A stretch of 10,102 nt of DNA from an uncultured Lachnospiraceae bacterium (GCA_946623295.1 CAMOQY010000038.1:1-10102); one strand, 5' to 3'. Shown: positions 1-8,470, counted from the first letter of the stretch. The notes: generated by a model not told the origin, from the sequence alone. Numbers and translations: made by a program.

Positions 1-531
1 TTCCCTGAGGTATCCCTTGAGCACAAAGCTGGCCTTGGGGTCAAGTCCCACAAAGGGCTCGTCCATCAGGAACAGCTTCGGTTCGTGTATCAGCGCGGCG
101 ATGATAGCGACCTTCTGTTTCATGCCGTGGGAATACGATCCTATCGCAGTGCCCAGGCTGTCCGCGATCTCAAGCTCCTCGGCGTACCGCTCCATGAGCT
201 TTGTGCGGCGCGTCTTGTCCACTCCGAAAATATCCGCGACGAAATTGATGTATTCGCCGCCCTTCATATACTCGTAGAGGTCGGGATTGTCGGGCAGATA
301 TGCTATCATCTTTTTGCACGCGACCGGATTCGAGGCAACGCTCCTGCCGTCTATGGTTATCTCTCCGCTGTCAAAGGGAAGGATCCCGCAGCAGGATTTG
401 ATGGTGGTAGTCTTTCCGGCGCCGTTGCGTCCGATAAAAGCGTGTATCTCGCCTGCATTGATCTCCAGACTGAGATCGTCTACTGCTGTTTTTTCTCCGA
501 ATCTTTTGGTGAGATGTTCGATCTTAAGCAT
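1..531 (-). CDS. ABC transporter ATP-binding protein, C-terminus beyond window
   Basis: This is a cytoplasmic ATPase subunit of an ABC transporter that would power a separate membrane permease. Only the first 177 residues are in the window. Visible motifs are Walker A GRNGAGKT (34-41), the signature YSHGMKQK (133-140), Walker B LFLMDEP (153-159) and the D-loop VGLDP (161-165). The usual Q-loop glutamine is not obvious; the segment reads YLPDNPDLYEYM, as in many ABC-2-type exporter ATPases. The ATG at 531 follows AGGAGG closely, which fixes the start. The gene lies 66 nt after glgP in the same direction, so co-transcription is possible. The permease is probably the next gene to the left, outside the window. 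The motif set resembles EcsA-like and ABC-2 export ATPases, but the substrate cannot be told from sequence. The family call is firm; the subfamily is inference. Confidence 0.93.
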   Translation of the reverse strand, partial: MLKIEHLTKRFGEKTAVDDLSLEINAGEIHAFIGRNGAGKTTTIKSCCGILPFDSGEITIDGRSVASNPVACKKMIAYLPDNPDLYEYMKGGEYINFVADIFGVDKTRRTKLMERYAEELEIADSLGTAIGSYSHGMKQKVAIIAALIHEPKLFLMDEPFVGLDPKASFVLKGYLRE

Positions 532-562
532 GATGCCTCCTGTAACTTTTTCGCTGCAGACG

Positions 563-581
563 CCCCGGGATGATCCCGGAG
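563..581 (-). repeat. Small GC-rich hairpin between glgP and the ABC gene
   Basis: An 8-bp inverted repeat (CTCCGGGA / TCCCGGGG on the minus strand, with one G-U pair) encloses a 3-nt loop in the 66-nt gap after glgP. It is not followed by a T-run, so it does not look like an intrinsic terminator. It could stabilise the 3' end of glgP mRNA or set relative expression within the unit. Confidence 0.4.
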
Positions 582-597
582 CGCCGTGTCAGAATGA

Positions 598-3036
598 TCA
601 TATTTTTTCAAGATGCCAGATATCGTTCACGTACTGCGCTATGGTCCGATCCGACGAAAATTTGCCTGAGCATGCCGTATTGAGGAGCGACATCCTGCGC
701 CAGCGCTTCCTGTCGCGGTAAGCCGCGTCCACTCTCCACTGCGCCTCGTCATATGAGCGGAAATCCTTGAGGATAAAGTACGTATCGGGCTTCCAGCTCA
801 CATTAGTATTCAGCAGCGAATCATAGATGTCCCTGAAGTATTCGGCATTGTCCGGGCAGAAGGTGCCGTTCACGAGTGTCATGAGCACGTCTCTGATCTC
901 CGAATCATTCCTGAAAATCTCCATAGGGTCGTATCCGCCCTCGCGCTCGTAGTTGATGACCTCCTGCGCCGAGAGACCGAAGGTAAAGCCGTTTTCGATG
1001 CCGACTTCCTCGAATATCTCCACATTCGCTCCGTCCATGGTGCCTACGGTCACTGCTCCATTCAGCATGAACTTCATATTGCCCGTGCCCGAGGCCTCCT
1101 TGCTGGCCGTGGATATCTGCTCGCTGACATCGCTCGCCGCAAAGATGATCTCCGCATTGGAGACATTGTACTCCTCGATAAAGACTACCTTGATGCGTCC
1201 GCGTACCGCCGGATCGTTGTTGACGACAGAGGCAACGGCATTTATCAGCTCGATGGTGAGCTTGGCCAGACGGTAGCCCGCAGCGGCTTTTCCGCCGAAA
1301 ATAAACGTGCGCGGCACCATGTCCAGATCCGGATTCTGACGGATCTTGTTGTACAGATAGATCACGTGAAGGATATTCAGAAGCTGGCGCTTGTATTCGT
1401 GCATGCGCTTGACCTGAACGTCAAAGATGGAATCGATATCCACATCCACGCCGTTATGCTCTTTGATATACGCCGCAAGGCGTTTTTTGTTTTCACGCTT
1501 GATATCGGCAAATTCCTGCAGGGCCGTCTCGTCGTCGGCACAGGCCTTGAGCTTTTCAAGCTGAGAAAGATCGGTGATCCAGCCGGTTCCGATCCTTTCG
1601 CTTATCCACGAAGAAAGCAGCGGGTTCGCGTGGAGCATAAAGCGTCGCTGCGTAATACCGTTGGTCTTGTTGTTGAACTTCTCCGGCCACATCTCATAGA
1701 AATCATGGAACTCGCGCTGCTTGAGGATCTCGGTATGAAGCCTTGCCACTCCGTTTACGGAAAAGCTTCCGACTATGGCCAGATTTGCCATGCGGACCTG
1801 CTCGTTGTAGAGGATGGCCATATGCGCGACCTTGCTCTCATCTCCCGGATATCTGCTGCGTATCTCGGCGACAAAGCGCTTGTTGATCTCGTCGATGATC
1901 ATATATACACGGGGCAGGAGCCTCGCAAAGAGCCCGATGGGCCATTTCTCGGAGGCCTCGGCCATGATCGTGTGGTTGGTATAGGCGCAGCAGTGCGTCG
2001 TGACCTCCCAGGCGTCGTCCCAGCTAAGTCCGTACTCGTCTATGAGCAGGCGCATCAGCTCTCCGACAGTCACGGTCGGATGTGTGTCGTTCATCTGGAA
2101 AACTACCTTTTCGGGGAGCTTTCTGATGTCATCATGGGTTTCCATATAGCGCTCAAGCGCTCTCTGAAGGGTAGCGGAAACAAAGAAATACTGCTGCTTG
2201 AGCCTGAGTTCCTTGCCGGCCTCGTGCTCGTCGGCGGGATAAAGCACCTTGCACATGGTCGCCGCCACATTTGCGCTGCGGGCGGCAGCCTCGTAATCTC
2301 CGCGCCCGAAGGCGTCCAGCTCAAGCTTGACTATAGGCTCTGCATTCCAGATACGGAGGGTATTTACTACGCCATTGCCGTATCCTATAACGGGAGTATC
2401 ATACGGGACAGCAAGCACCGCGTCATAGCCCACCTGTGAAAAATGAGGCTCGCCCTTCTCGTCAAAATCATACTTGATGGAGCCTCCGAAACGGACCTCC
2501 TTGGTATGCTTTTCCTTGCGGATCTCAAAGGGATTGCCTGCGGAAAGCCAGTCGTCTGGAACCTCCTTCTGAGCTCCGCCTTCTATCTTCTGCTTGAACA
2601 TACCGTACTGATAGCGGATGCCGCAGCCGTAGGCCTGATAGCCGAGCGTAGAGATCGAATCCAGGAAGCAGGCGGCAAGCCTTCCCAGGCCGCCGTTGCC
2701 AAGAGCCCAGTTGGGCTCCTGATCCTCGATCATATTCAGATCGACGCCGAGCTCTTCCAGAGCTTCCCTTACCGTATCATACGCGCCGATAGCGATCAGA
2801 TCGTTGCCCAGCGCTCTGCCCATAAGGAACTCCATGGACATATAATAGAGCATCTTGCGGTCCTCTGACTTGGCCTTCTGCGCCGTTGCCACCCAGTCGT
2901 CGGCTATACTCTCGCGCACGGCCAGGGCGACGGCATTAAAGATCTGCTTCGGCGTCGCATACTCTATCGTCTCGTTGTTGCTGAGCTTTACCAGCTCGCG
3001 TACTCTTTGTTTAAATGTTTCTTTATCAAATGTCAT
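598..3036 (-). CDS. glgP: Glycogen/alpha-glucan phosphorylase
   Basis: GlgP is a cytoplasmic, pyridoxal-phosphate-dependent enzyme that splits alpha-1,4-glucans with phosphate to release glucose-1-phosphate, mobilising stored glycogen. Family hallmarks run through the protein: YYMSMEFLMGRALGN near the N-terminus, EPNWALGNGGLGRLAACFLDS, FQMNDTHPTV, RMHEYKRQLLN, and the cofactor-lysine segment EASGTGNMKFMLNGA with the Schiff-base lysine at about residue 655. The C-terminus FSSDRTIAQYVNDIW is also typical. I chose the ATG at 3036 (812 aa), which begins MTFDKETFK as relatives do. An in-frame ATG at 3069 overlaps the ileS stop (TAATG) and would add 11 residues without family resemblance. Neither start has a strong ribosome site (a weak CGGA lies upstream of 3036), so translation may be coupled to ileS. 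No terminator separates it from ileS. Confidence 0.95.
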   Translation of the reverse strand: MTFDKETFKQRVRELVKLSNNETIEYATPKQIFNAVALAVRESIADDWVATAQKAKSEDRKMLYYMSMEFLMGRALGNDLIAIGAYDTVREALEELGVDLNMIEDQEPNWALGNGGLGRLAACFLDSISTLGYQAYGCGIRYQYGMFKQKIEGGAQKEVPDDWLSAGNPFEIRKEKHTKEVRFGGSIKYDFDEKGEPHFSQVGYDAVLAVPYDTPVIGYGNGVVNTLRIWNAEPIVKLELDAFGRGDYEAAARSANVAATMCKVLYPADEHEAGKELRLKQQYFFVSATLQRALERYMETHDDIRKLPEKVVFQMNDTHPTVTVGELMRLLIDEYGLSWDDAWEVTTHCCAYTNHTIMAEASEKWPIGLFARLLPRVYMIIDEINKRFVAEIRSRYPGDESKVAHMAILYNEQVRMANLAIVGSFSVNGVARLHTEILKQREFHDFYEMWPEKFNNKTNGITQRRFMLHANPLLSSWISERIGTGWITDLSQLEKLKACADDETALQEFADIKRENKKRLAAYIKEHNGVDVDIDSIFDVQVKRMHEYKRQLLNILHVIYLYNKIRQNPDLDMVPRTFIFGGKAAAGYRLAKLTIELINAVASVVNNDPAVRGRIKVVFIEEYNVSNAEIIFAASDVSEQISTASKEASGTGNMKFMLNGAVTVGTMDGANVEIFEEVGIENGFTFGLSAQEVINYEREGGYDPMEIFRNDSEIRDVLMTLVNGTFCPDNAEYFRDIYDSLLNTNVSWKPDTYFILKDFRSYDEAQWRVDAAYRDRKRWRRMSLLNTACSGKFSSDRTIAQYVNDIWHLEKI

Positions 3037-3068
3037 ATTTTTATTCCGATTGCAGCGGGCAGCGCCCA

Positions 3069-6000
3069 TTACAATTTTTCAACTCCAAGCTTCACTTTTT
3101 CGCCGTTGATATCCCATTCCTTTGTATAGCCCGCAGCGCCGGTTTCGCAGCGGTCAGCCATGACCTCGCCGAGGATCTCCTTGCCGCGCTTTGCAAAAAG
3201 CTGCTCTATTTTGGCGCTCCCCTCGTATGTCACAGCGATGTGGTCCATGACCTCAAAGCCTGCTTCCTTGCGCATGGTCTGGATCTTGCTGATGAGCTCT
3301 CGTATCATTCCTTCCTCGATCAGCTCCGGAGTAAGCTTTGTGTCCAGAGCGACCGTGGTCTCGCCCTCGGTCATGGACACATAGCCCTCCACCTGCTTCG
3401 TATCGATGAGAAGATCGTCCTCCGCAAGCTCCGCGACGGTACCGTCTGAAAGAGTAAGCTTCAACAGTCCGCTGCTCCTGAGCTCATCCATGGCCGCATT
3501 GCCGTCGATCTCAGCCAGCAGACTGCGGATCTCTCCGAGCTGCTTTCCGAATCTGGGGCCAAGGGTCCTCATCTGAGGCTTGAACTGATAGGATGTCAGC
3601 GCTCTCGCGTCGTCGATATACGTGACGCTCTTTACATTGAGCTCATCTCTTATGATATCCGTATAAAACTCCGGCAGCGCCGAGCCCGCCTTGATATACA
3701 TCCCGGCGATGGGCTGACGGTTCTTGATATTCGCCTCGTTGCGGCAGGCGCGTCCCATGACGACGACCTTGAGCACCTCGTCCATATCCCTCTCAAGCTC
3801 CGGATCGATCATCGACTCGTCAGCCTTCGGGAAGTCGGCGAGATGTACGCTCTCGGGCGCATCCGCAAACGATGTGCGGACGAGATTCTGGTAGATGTCC
3901 TCTGTGATAAAAGGCACCATCGGAGCGGAAAGCTTTGACAGCGTCACAAGCGCGGTATAAAGCGTCATATAGGCGTTTATCTTGTCCTGCTCCATGCCCG
4001 AAGCCCAGAATCTTTCACGGCAGCGGCGCACGTACCAGTTTGAAAGGTCATCCGTAAACTGCAGCAGCGCCTTCGCCGTCTCGGGGATCATATAATTATC
4101 AAGGTCTTTGTCCACCTCTTTGATCAGGCTGTTGAGCTTGGAGAGAAGCCAGCGGTCCATGACAGGGAGCTTGTCGTATTCAAGCTTATAATCGGCAGCG
4201 TCAAAGCCGTCGATATTGGCATAGAGCACAAAAAACGCATATGTATTCCAGAGCGTGCCGAGGAACTTGCGCTGTCCCTCGACAACAGCCTTGCCGTGGA
4301 AGCGGTTGGGCAGCCAGGGCGCGCTGTTTATATAGAAATACCAGCGGATCGCGTCGGCGCCGTAGGTGCCGAGAGCCTCCATGGGATCCACCGCGTTGCC
4401 CTTACTCTTGCTCATCTTCTGTCCGTTCTCATCCTGGACATGTCCGAGGACTATGACGTTCCTGTAAGGGGCCTGATTAAAGACAAGCGTGGAGATAGCC
4501 AGCAGACTGTAGAACCAGCCTCTGGTCTGGTCAACTGCCTCGCTGATAAAGTCCGCGGGGAAATTCTTTTTGAAAAGCTCCTCGTTTTCAAAAGGATAGT
4601 GGTACTGCGCGAAAGGCATCGAGCCTGAGTCAAACCAGCAGTCAATGACCTCGGGCACGCGATGCATCTCGCCGCCGCACTTCGGGCACTTTATCGTTAC
4701 CGCATCGATATAAGGTCTGTGAAGCTCGATATCCTCGGGGCAGTTGTCTGACATGGAGCGAAGCTCCGCAATGGAGCCGATGCTGTGACGGTGGCCGCAG
4801 CTGCACTCCCATACGTTGAGAGGCGTGCCCCAGTAACGGTTACGGCTGATGCCCCAGTCCTGGATATTTTCGAGCCAGTCGCCGAAGCGTCCCTTGCCGA
4901 TCGTCGGAGGGATCCAGTTTATCGTATTGTTGTTCCTGATAAGGTCATCCTTGACCTCGGTCATGCGGATGAACCAGGACTCTCTCGCATAGTAAAGCAG
5001 AGGCGTTCCGCAGCGCCAGCAGTGAGGATAGCTGTGCTCAAAGACGGGAGCCGCGACAAGCAGTCCGGCCTCATCCAGAGCCTTCAGCACCATGGGGTCG
5101 GCCTTTTTTACAAACACACCGTCCCAGGGAGTACCGCCGCACATGCAGCCTTTGCCGTCCACGAGCTGAACGAGCGGCAGGTCGTATCTGCGGCCTACCT
5201 GAGCGTCGTCTTCACCGAAAGCGGGGGCGATATGGACGATACCCGTACCGTCGGTAGTAGTGACGTAGTCCGCGCAGGTGATATAGAAGGCCTTCTTGCC
5301 CTTCGTATCTGCATAAGGGAAAAGCGGCTCGTATTCAAGACCTTCGAGCTCGCTGCCCTTATAGGTCTCCAGGATCTCATACTCGCCCTTGATATTGGCG
5401 GACACGAGATCGCGGGCGAGGATGTATCTGTCATCTCCGCTCTGTACCTTGACGTATTCGATATCGGGATTCACGCAGAGCGCGACGTTGCTGGGCAGAG
5501 TCCAGGGCGTTGTCGTCCAGGCCATAAACCAGGTGCCGTCCTCCATGCGGCTCTTAAACCGCACCACGGCAGAGCGCTCCTTGACGTCCTTGTAGCCTTG
5601 CGCGACCTCGTGGCTGGAAAGAGGGGTACCGCAGCGCGGGCAGTAAGGCACTACCTTAAAGCCCTTGTAAAGCAGGCCTCTGTCATAGATCTTTTTCAGC
5701 GCCCACCATTCCGACTCGATGAAGTCATTTTCATAGGTAACATACGGGTGCTCCATATCGGCCCAGAAGCCTACCTTGCCGGAGAATTCCTCCCACATGC
5801 CCTTGTATTTCCATACGCTCTCCTTGCACTTTTCGATAAAAGGCTCGAGACCGTACTCCTCGATCTGATCCTTGCCGTCAAGTCCGAGCGCCTTTTCGAC
5901 CTCGAGCTCTACGGGAAGTCCGTGAGTATCCCAGCCTGCCTTCCGGGGGACGTTGTACCCTTTCATGGTGCGGTATCTGGGGATCATATCCTTTATTACA

Positions 6001-6185
6001 CGCGTCAGCACGTGTCCGATGTGCGGCTTTCCGTTTGCTGTGGGCGGGCCGTCATAAAACATATATTCCGGACCGTCTTCGCGGTATTTCATGCTCTTTT
6101 CAAAGATCTGATTCTCCTGCCAGAACTCGAGTACCTTGGCCTCGCGCTCGACGAAGTTCATATCTCCGGTAACTTTCTTGTACAT
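3069..6185 (-). CDS. ileS: Isoleucyl-tRNA synthetase, type 2 (eukaryote-like)
   Basis: This class I aminoacyl-tRNA synthetase charges tRNA-Ile with isoleucine in the cytoplasm. The HIGH motif is at 55-58 within PPTANGKPHIGHVLTR, and KMSKS is at 590-594. The inserted editing (CP1) domain shows TTTPWTLPSN (224-233) and GTGIVHIAPAFGEDD (313-327), which hydrolyse Val-tRNA-Ile. Cysteine pairs occur at 182/185, 389/392, 461/463 and 500/503. The length of 1038 aa and the layout fit the IleRS2 group rather than the shorter-tailed bacterial IleRS1. As known from the family, IleRS2 enzymes are usually much less sensitive to mupirocin; the HIGH motif here is canonical. The start follows GAGGAG with a 6-nt gap. 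The stop overlaps the alternative glgP start. No T-box is seen upstream. The identification is secure; the type 2 assignment is from motif and length reading only. Confidence 0.98.
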   Translation of the reverse strand: MYKKVTGDMNFVEREAKVLEFWQENQIFEKSMKYREDGPEYMFYDGPPTANGKPHIGHVLTRVIKDMIPRYRTMKGYNVPRKAGWDTHGLPVELEVEKALGLDGKDQIEEYGLEPFIEKCKESVWKYKGMWEEFSGKVGFWADMEHPYVTYENDFIESEWWALKKIYDRGLLYKGFKVVPYCPRCGTPLSSHEVAQGYKDVKERSAVVRFKSRMEDGTWFMAWTTTPWTLPSNVALCVNPDIEYVKVQSGDDRYILARDLVSANIKGEYEILETYKGSELEGLEYEPLFPYADTKGKKAFYITCADYVTTTDGTGIVHIAPAFGEDDAQVGRRYDLPLVQLVDGKGCMCGGTPWDGVFVKKADPMVLKALDEAGLLVAAPVFEHSYPHCWRCGTPLLYYARESWFIRMTEVKDDLIRNNNTINWIPPTIGKGRFGDWLENIQDWGISRNRYWGTPLNVWECSCGHRHSIGSIAELRSMSDNCPEDIELHRPYIDAVTIKCPKCGGEMHRVPEVIDCWFDSGSMPFAQYHYPFENEELFKKNFPADFISEAVDQTRGWFYSLLAISTLVFNQAPYRNVIVLGHVQDENGQKMSKSKGNAVDPMEALGTYGADAIRWYFYINSAPWLPNRFHGKAVVEGQRKFLGTLWNTYAFFVLYANIDGFDAADYKLEYDKLPVMDRWLLSKLNSLIKEVDKDLDNYMIPETAKALLQFTDDLSNWYVRRCRERFWASGMEQDKINAYMTLYTALVTLSKLSAPMVPFITEDIYQNLVRTSFADAPESVHLADFPKADESMIDPELERDMDEVLKVVVMGRACRNEANIKNRQPIAGMYIKAGSALPEFYTDIIRDELNVKSVTYIDDARALTSYQFKPQMRTLGPRFGKQLGEIRSLLAEIDGNAAMDELRSSGLLKLTLSDGTVAELAEDDLLIDTKQVEGYVSMTEGETTVALDTKLTPELIEEGMIRELISKIQTMRKEAGFEVMDHIAVTYEGSAKIEQLFAKRGKEILGEVMADRCETGAAGYTKEWDINGEKVKLGVEKL

Positions 6186-6250
6186 ATCTGTCTCCTCACG
6201 TTCATCCGGCGGCAGAAAGGGTCTTTCTCCTCTCCGGCAATATCCGATAT

Positions 6251-6279
6251 ATTTTACTCTATTTGACAGTTCATTTCAA
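6251..6279 (-). promoter_or_regulatory. Sigma-70-type promoter for ileS
   Basis: On the minus strand TTGAAA (6279-6274) and TAAAAT (6256-6251) are separated by exactly 17 bp. This predicts transcription from about 6244 and a 5' leader of about 59 nt to the ileS ATG. That leader is too short for a T-box and holds only a small AGAAAG/CTTTCT hairpin and the ribosome site. Confidence 0.75.
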
Positions 6280-6295
6280 CCTGTAACTTGTCAAA
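6262..6295 (-). promoter_or_regulatory. Imperfect inverted repeat over the ileS -35 box (possible operator)
   Basis: The minus-strand arms are TTTGACAAGTT (6295-6285) and AACTGTCAAA (6271-6262). They match as an inverted repeat with one extra base in the first arm and are 13 nt apart. The -35 hexamer lies between the arms, so a dimeric DNA-binding protein here would be placed to block or alter polymerase binding. No binding protein can be named. Confidence 0.35.
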
Positions 6296-6370
6296 AGTAA
6301 GCATCTGCGCCCAATCCCGGCTGGCTTTCGCGGCAGTGATAAAAAGACAATGATCCGGACCGCTCCATAC

Positions 6371-6415
6371 ACAAAAACAACGGCAGGGGCATCCCGGGCT
6401 CCCGCCGCTGTTTTT
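6371..6415 (-). terminator. Strong intrinsic terminator after the HPt gene
   Basis: A 15-position stem (6376-6390 with 6398-6412, two mismatches and one G-U pair) carries a 7-nt loop. It is preceded by a run of As and followed by a U-rich tract on the minus strand. It lies just after the HPt stop codon and ends the luxS operon. Symmetric A/T flanks mean it could also act on the plus strand, although no plus-strand gene ends there. It also insulates ileS from upstream transcription. Confidence 0.88.
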
Positions 6416-6429
6416 CATCAGATATGCAG

Positions 6430-6771
6430 TTATTCTGCAAGCTTTTTCAGTTTTTCAAACTGGGTTACTGCCTCGTCATAAAGGGCAGTGTAGTCCATGT
6501 CCTTCTCAGCCCTAAGGCCATCGGAGATCTCGCATACAGGCCTGAAAACGGGCGTAAGTGAAAGATTCCCGCACGCTCCCTTCATGGCGTGCGCCAGCTC
6601 GAAGCCGCGCTTGAAATCCCTGGCATCCAGCGCTTCCTTCAGCGCGCCGAGCTTGTCATCCCCGATCACTATTTCGACCATCCTGAGGTAAAACGCCTCG
6701 TTATTCATGCAGCGCGCAAGACCTGTATCCACGTCCGCGCCGTACTCCCTGAGCGCATCAACTGTCAGCAT
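6430..6771 (-). CDS. HPt-domain histidine phosphotransfer protein
   Basis: This 113-aa, all-helical-looking cytoplasmic protein would relay phosphoryl groups between response-regulator receiver domains. The hallmark is the phospho-accepting histidine H61 in AHAMKGACGNLSL, matching the HPt pattern H-x-x-K-G followed by a small-residue/leucine segment. The length is normal for a stand-alone HPt domain, and no kinase, membrane or output region is present. The start is an ATG at 6771, with GGAGG 9 nt upstream inside the preceding gene. Its first 14 nt overlap the end of the phosphodiesterase gene, which implies translational coupling. A likely partner is the receiver domain encoded immediately upstream. 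No histidine kinase lies in the window, so the phosphate source would be elsewhere. The family call is confident; the pairing is inferred from overlap. Confidence 0.88.
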   Translation of the reverse strand: MLTVDALREYGADVDTGLARCMNNEAFYLRMVEIVIGDDKLGALKEALDARDFKRGFELAHAMKGACGNLSLTPVFRPVCEISDGLRAEKDMDYTALYDEAVTQFEKLKKLAE

Positions 6772-8470
6772 TTTTGCTTTCCTCCATTTCTTTTTCTATA
6801 AACTGCTCGAACTCGTCAGGCGGAACGGGCTTTGAGAAATAATAACCCTGGATCACGTCGCAGCCTGCCTGCTTGAGAAGATCGAGCTGTTCCTTCGTCT
6901 CCACGCCTTCAGCCACGGTGGTCATGCCCATAAAACCTGCCACTTCGATCATAAGCCGGATCATCCGGTAATCCTTTTCACTCGTTGTGATATTGCGAAC
7001 GAAGGCCATATCGATCTTGAGGACATCAACGGGGAGCGAAGCAAGCATGCTCAGAGAAGAATATCCCGAGCCGAAGTCGTCCATCTCGATACGGAAGCCG
7101 CTGCTGCGGAGACTGTTGACCACGCTTATGATATGGTCGGAATTGTCCGTGTAGGCAGATTCCGTGATCTCCAGCAGGAAGGCGTCGTTGGCTATACCCT
7201 CGGCTGCTGCGATGCTCCTGATCTCGTCTTCAAGACCCGGCTCGTATATATCCATGCGTGATATATTGACGGATACGGGGATGACGACGCCGTATTTCTC
7301 TTTCCAGATGCGCATCTGCTCCGCGGACTTCTTCCAGACATATTTGTCCAGCTTAAGGATCAGTCCGTTTTTTTCAAAAAGCGGGATGAAGGCGCCGGGA
7401 CTGATAAAACCAAGCGCAGGGTGTATCCATCTGACAAGGGCCTCGGCGCTCGAAAGGACCGGACGTCCGCCGCGGATATTGTACTTCGGCTGAAAATATA
7501 CCTTGAACTGCCCCTCCGCAAGAGCCGTATCCACTTCCCCCAGAAGCTGCTCGTCATAGAGCTCCTTTTCGTGCATCTTTGAGTCATAGAACGAATATGA
7601 TGACGCATAGGTGTTCCTGACGGTCTTGCAGGCATTCTCAGCCCTGTCAAAGCATGCCTCCATGCCGGTGGACCTGTCGGCATTCTGATAGATGCCCATG
7701 CGCAGAGTGATCTGGATATCATCATCGTTCAGACGCAGGTCTTTGCCAAGCTCCTCCAGCAGGGCATCACAGTCGTCCGTGTGAGGGATATAAAGATAGA
7801 ACTCTCCGTCGCTCCTGCCGGCATAGCCGCCGTGTTCGTCGGCGTAACGTTTTATCCTTCCCGCGAGGCGGCGGATCACCTGATCGCCATAGGCCCGCCC
7901 GTAGAGATCGTTGACGATATGCAGCCGGTTGATATCGATGGCCACCGCGTCCATGTCCATATCCGGGTTCAGGCGGCCGTGCATGTCAGCATACACGTAA
8001 AGGAACCCCTTGTTGTACAGGCCGGTCATCGAATCCTGCTCCGTTGCGCTCAGCAGGGAATTATCCTCGGCAAGCTTGATGGAGCGCCTGACTCTTGCCA
8101 TAATAACGTCGGGCATGTCATAGGGCTTGGGGATGAAATCCACGGCGCCCAGCCTGAGGCTCTCTATCTCGGCGTCCTTTTCCGCAGTAAGCACGATCAC
8201 CGGTATCCGGTGCAGCTCCGAATCGCTGCGGAGAATATCCAGCAGCTCGCGGCCGTCCATCTCGGGCATCAGTATATCGAGCAGCACCAGCGAGATGCGG
8301 TAGGAATTGGCACGCAGGATCTCGAGCGCCTGCCTGCCGTTTTCGGCATACATCACGTCGTATTCGCTGCCGACGATAAAACCGAGCATCTGGCGGTTGA
8401 TCTCTTCGTCGTCGACGATAAGGACGTACCGTCTGTGATTAACGTTTACTTTTGAGGCTATAGGTTCCAA
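6758..8470 (-). CDS. Response regulator: REC + degenerate GGDEF + EAL (c-di-GMP phosphodiesterase)
   Basis: This soluble 570-aa regulator probably hydrolyses cyclic-di-GMP under phosphorelay control. REC (about 14-132) has acidic D20/D21, phospho-acceptor D65 in LLDILMPEMDG, T95 and K115. The GGDEF-like domain (about 145-300) keeps the NDLYGRAYGD segment, but its signature reads SDGEF (220-224), with Gly where the metal-binding acidic residue should be, so cyclase activity is unlikely. EAL (about 320-560) keeps its active-site residues: EAL 343-345, N402, E434, DDFGSGYSSL from 464, K485, D487, E521 and Q541. The start is TTG (8470), supported by GGGAG 8 nt upstream; the first internal ATG would cut into REC. 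It lies 20 nt after luxS, and its end overlaps the HPt gene. There are no membrane segments. Target process is unknown; motility or adhesion are family-based guesses. Confidence 0.93.
   Translation of the reverse strand: MEPIASKVNVNHRRYVLIVDDEEINRQMLGFIVGSEYDVMYAENGRQALEILRANSYRISLVLLDILMPEMDGRELLDILRSDSELHRIPVIVLTAEKDAEIESLRLGAVDFIPKPYDMPDVIMARVRRSIKLAEDNSLLSATEQDSMTGLYNKGFLYVYADMHGRLNPDMDMDAVAIDINRLHIVNDLYGRAYGDQVIRRLAGRIKRYADEHGGYAGRSDGEFYLYIPHTDDCDALLEELGKDLRLNDDDIQITLRMGIYQNADRSTGMEACFDRAENACKTVRNTYASSYSFYDSKMHEKELYDEQLLGEVDTALAEGQFKVYFQPKYNIRGGRPVLSSAEALVRWIHPALGFISPGAFIPLFEKNGLILKLDKYVWKKSAEQMRIWKEKYGVVIPVSVNISRMDIYEPGLEDEIRSIAAAEGIANDAFLLEITESAYTDNSDHIISVVNSLRSSGFRIEMDDFGSGYSSLSMLASLPVDVLKIDMAFVRNITTSEKDYRMIRLMIEVAGFMGMTTVAEGVETKEQLDLLKQAGCDVIQGYYFSKPVPPDEFEQFIEKEMEESKNADS

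Noticed and set aside
563..581. Intrinsic terminator after glgP
   Set aside because: The hairpin is real but is followed by mixed sequence, not a U-tract.
1366..2439. 357-codon open frame on the plus strand
   Set aside because: Antisense shadow of glgP with no recognisable motif and no credible promoter or ribosome site.
3037..3069. Upstream in-frame ATG that would extend GlgP by 11 residues
   Set aside because: The extension (MGAARCNRNKN) looks unlike GlgP N-termini, whereas the ATG at 3036 gives the expected MTFDKETFK. It remains a possible coupled start because it overlaps the ileS stop.
4785..6266. 493-codon open frame on the plus strand
   Set aside because: It lies wholly antisense to ileS, whose motifs are unmistakable. 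Its translation has no recognisable domain, and it has no ribosome site; it arises from codon bias on the coding strand.
6186..6370. T-box leader or small gene upstream of ileS
   Set aside because: No T-box core, no specifier hairpin and no terminator are visible, and no open frame has a ribosome site. Positions 6301-6370 hold nothing I can identify.
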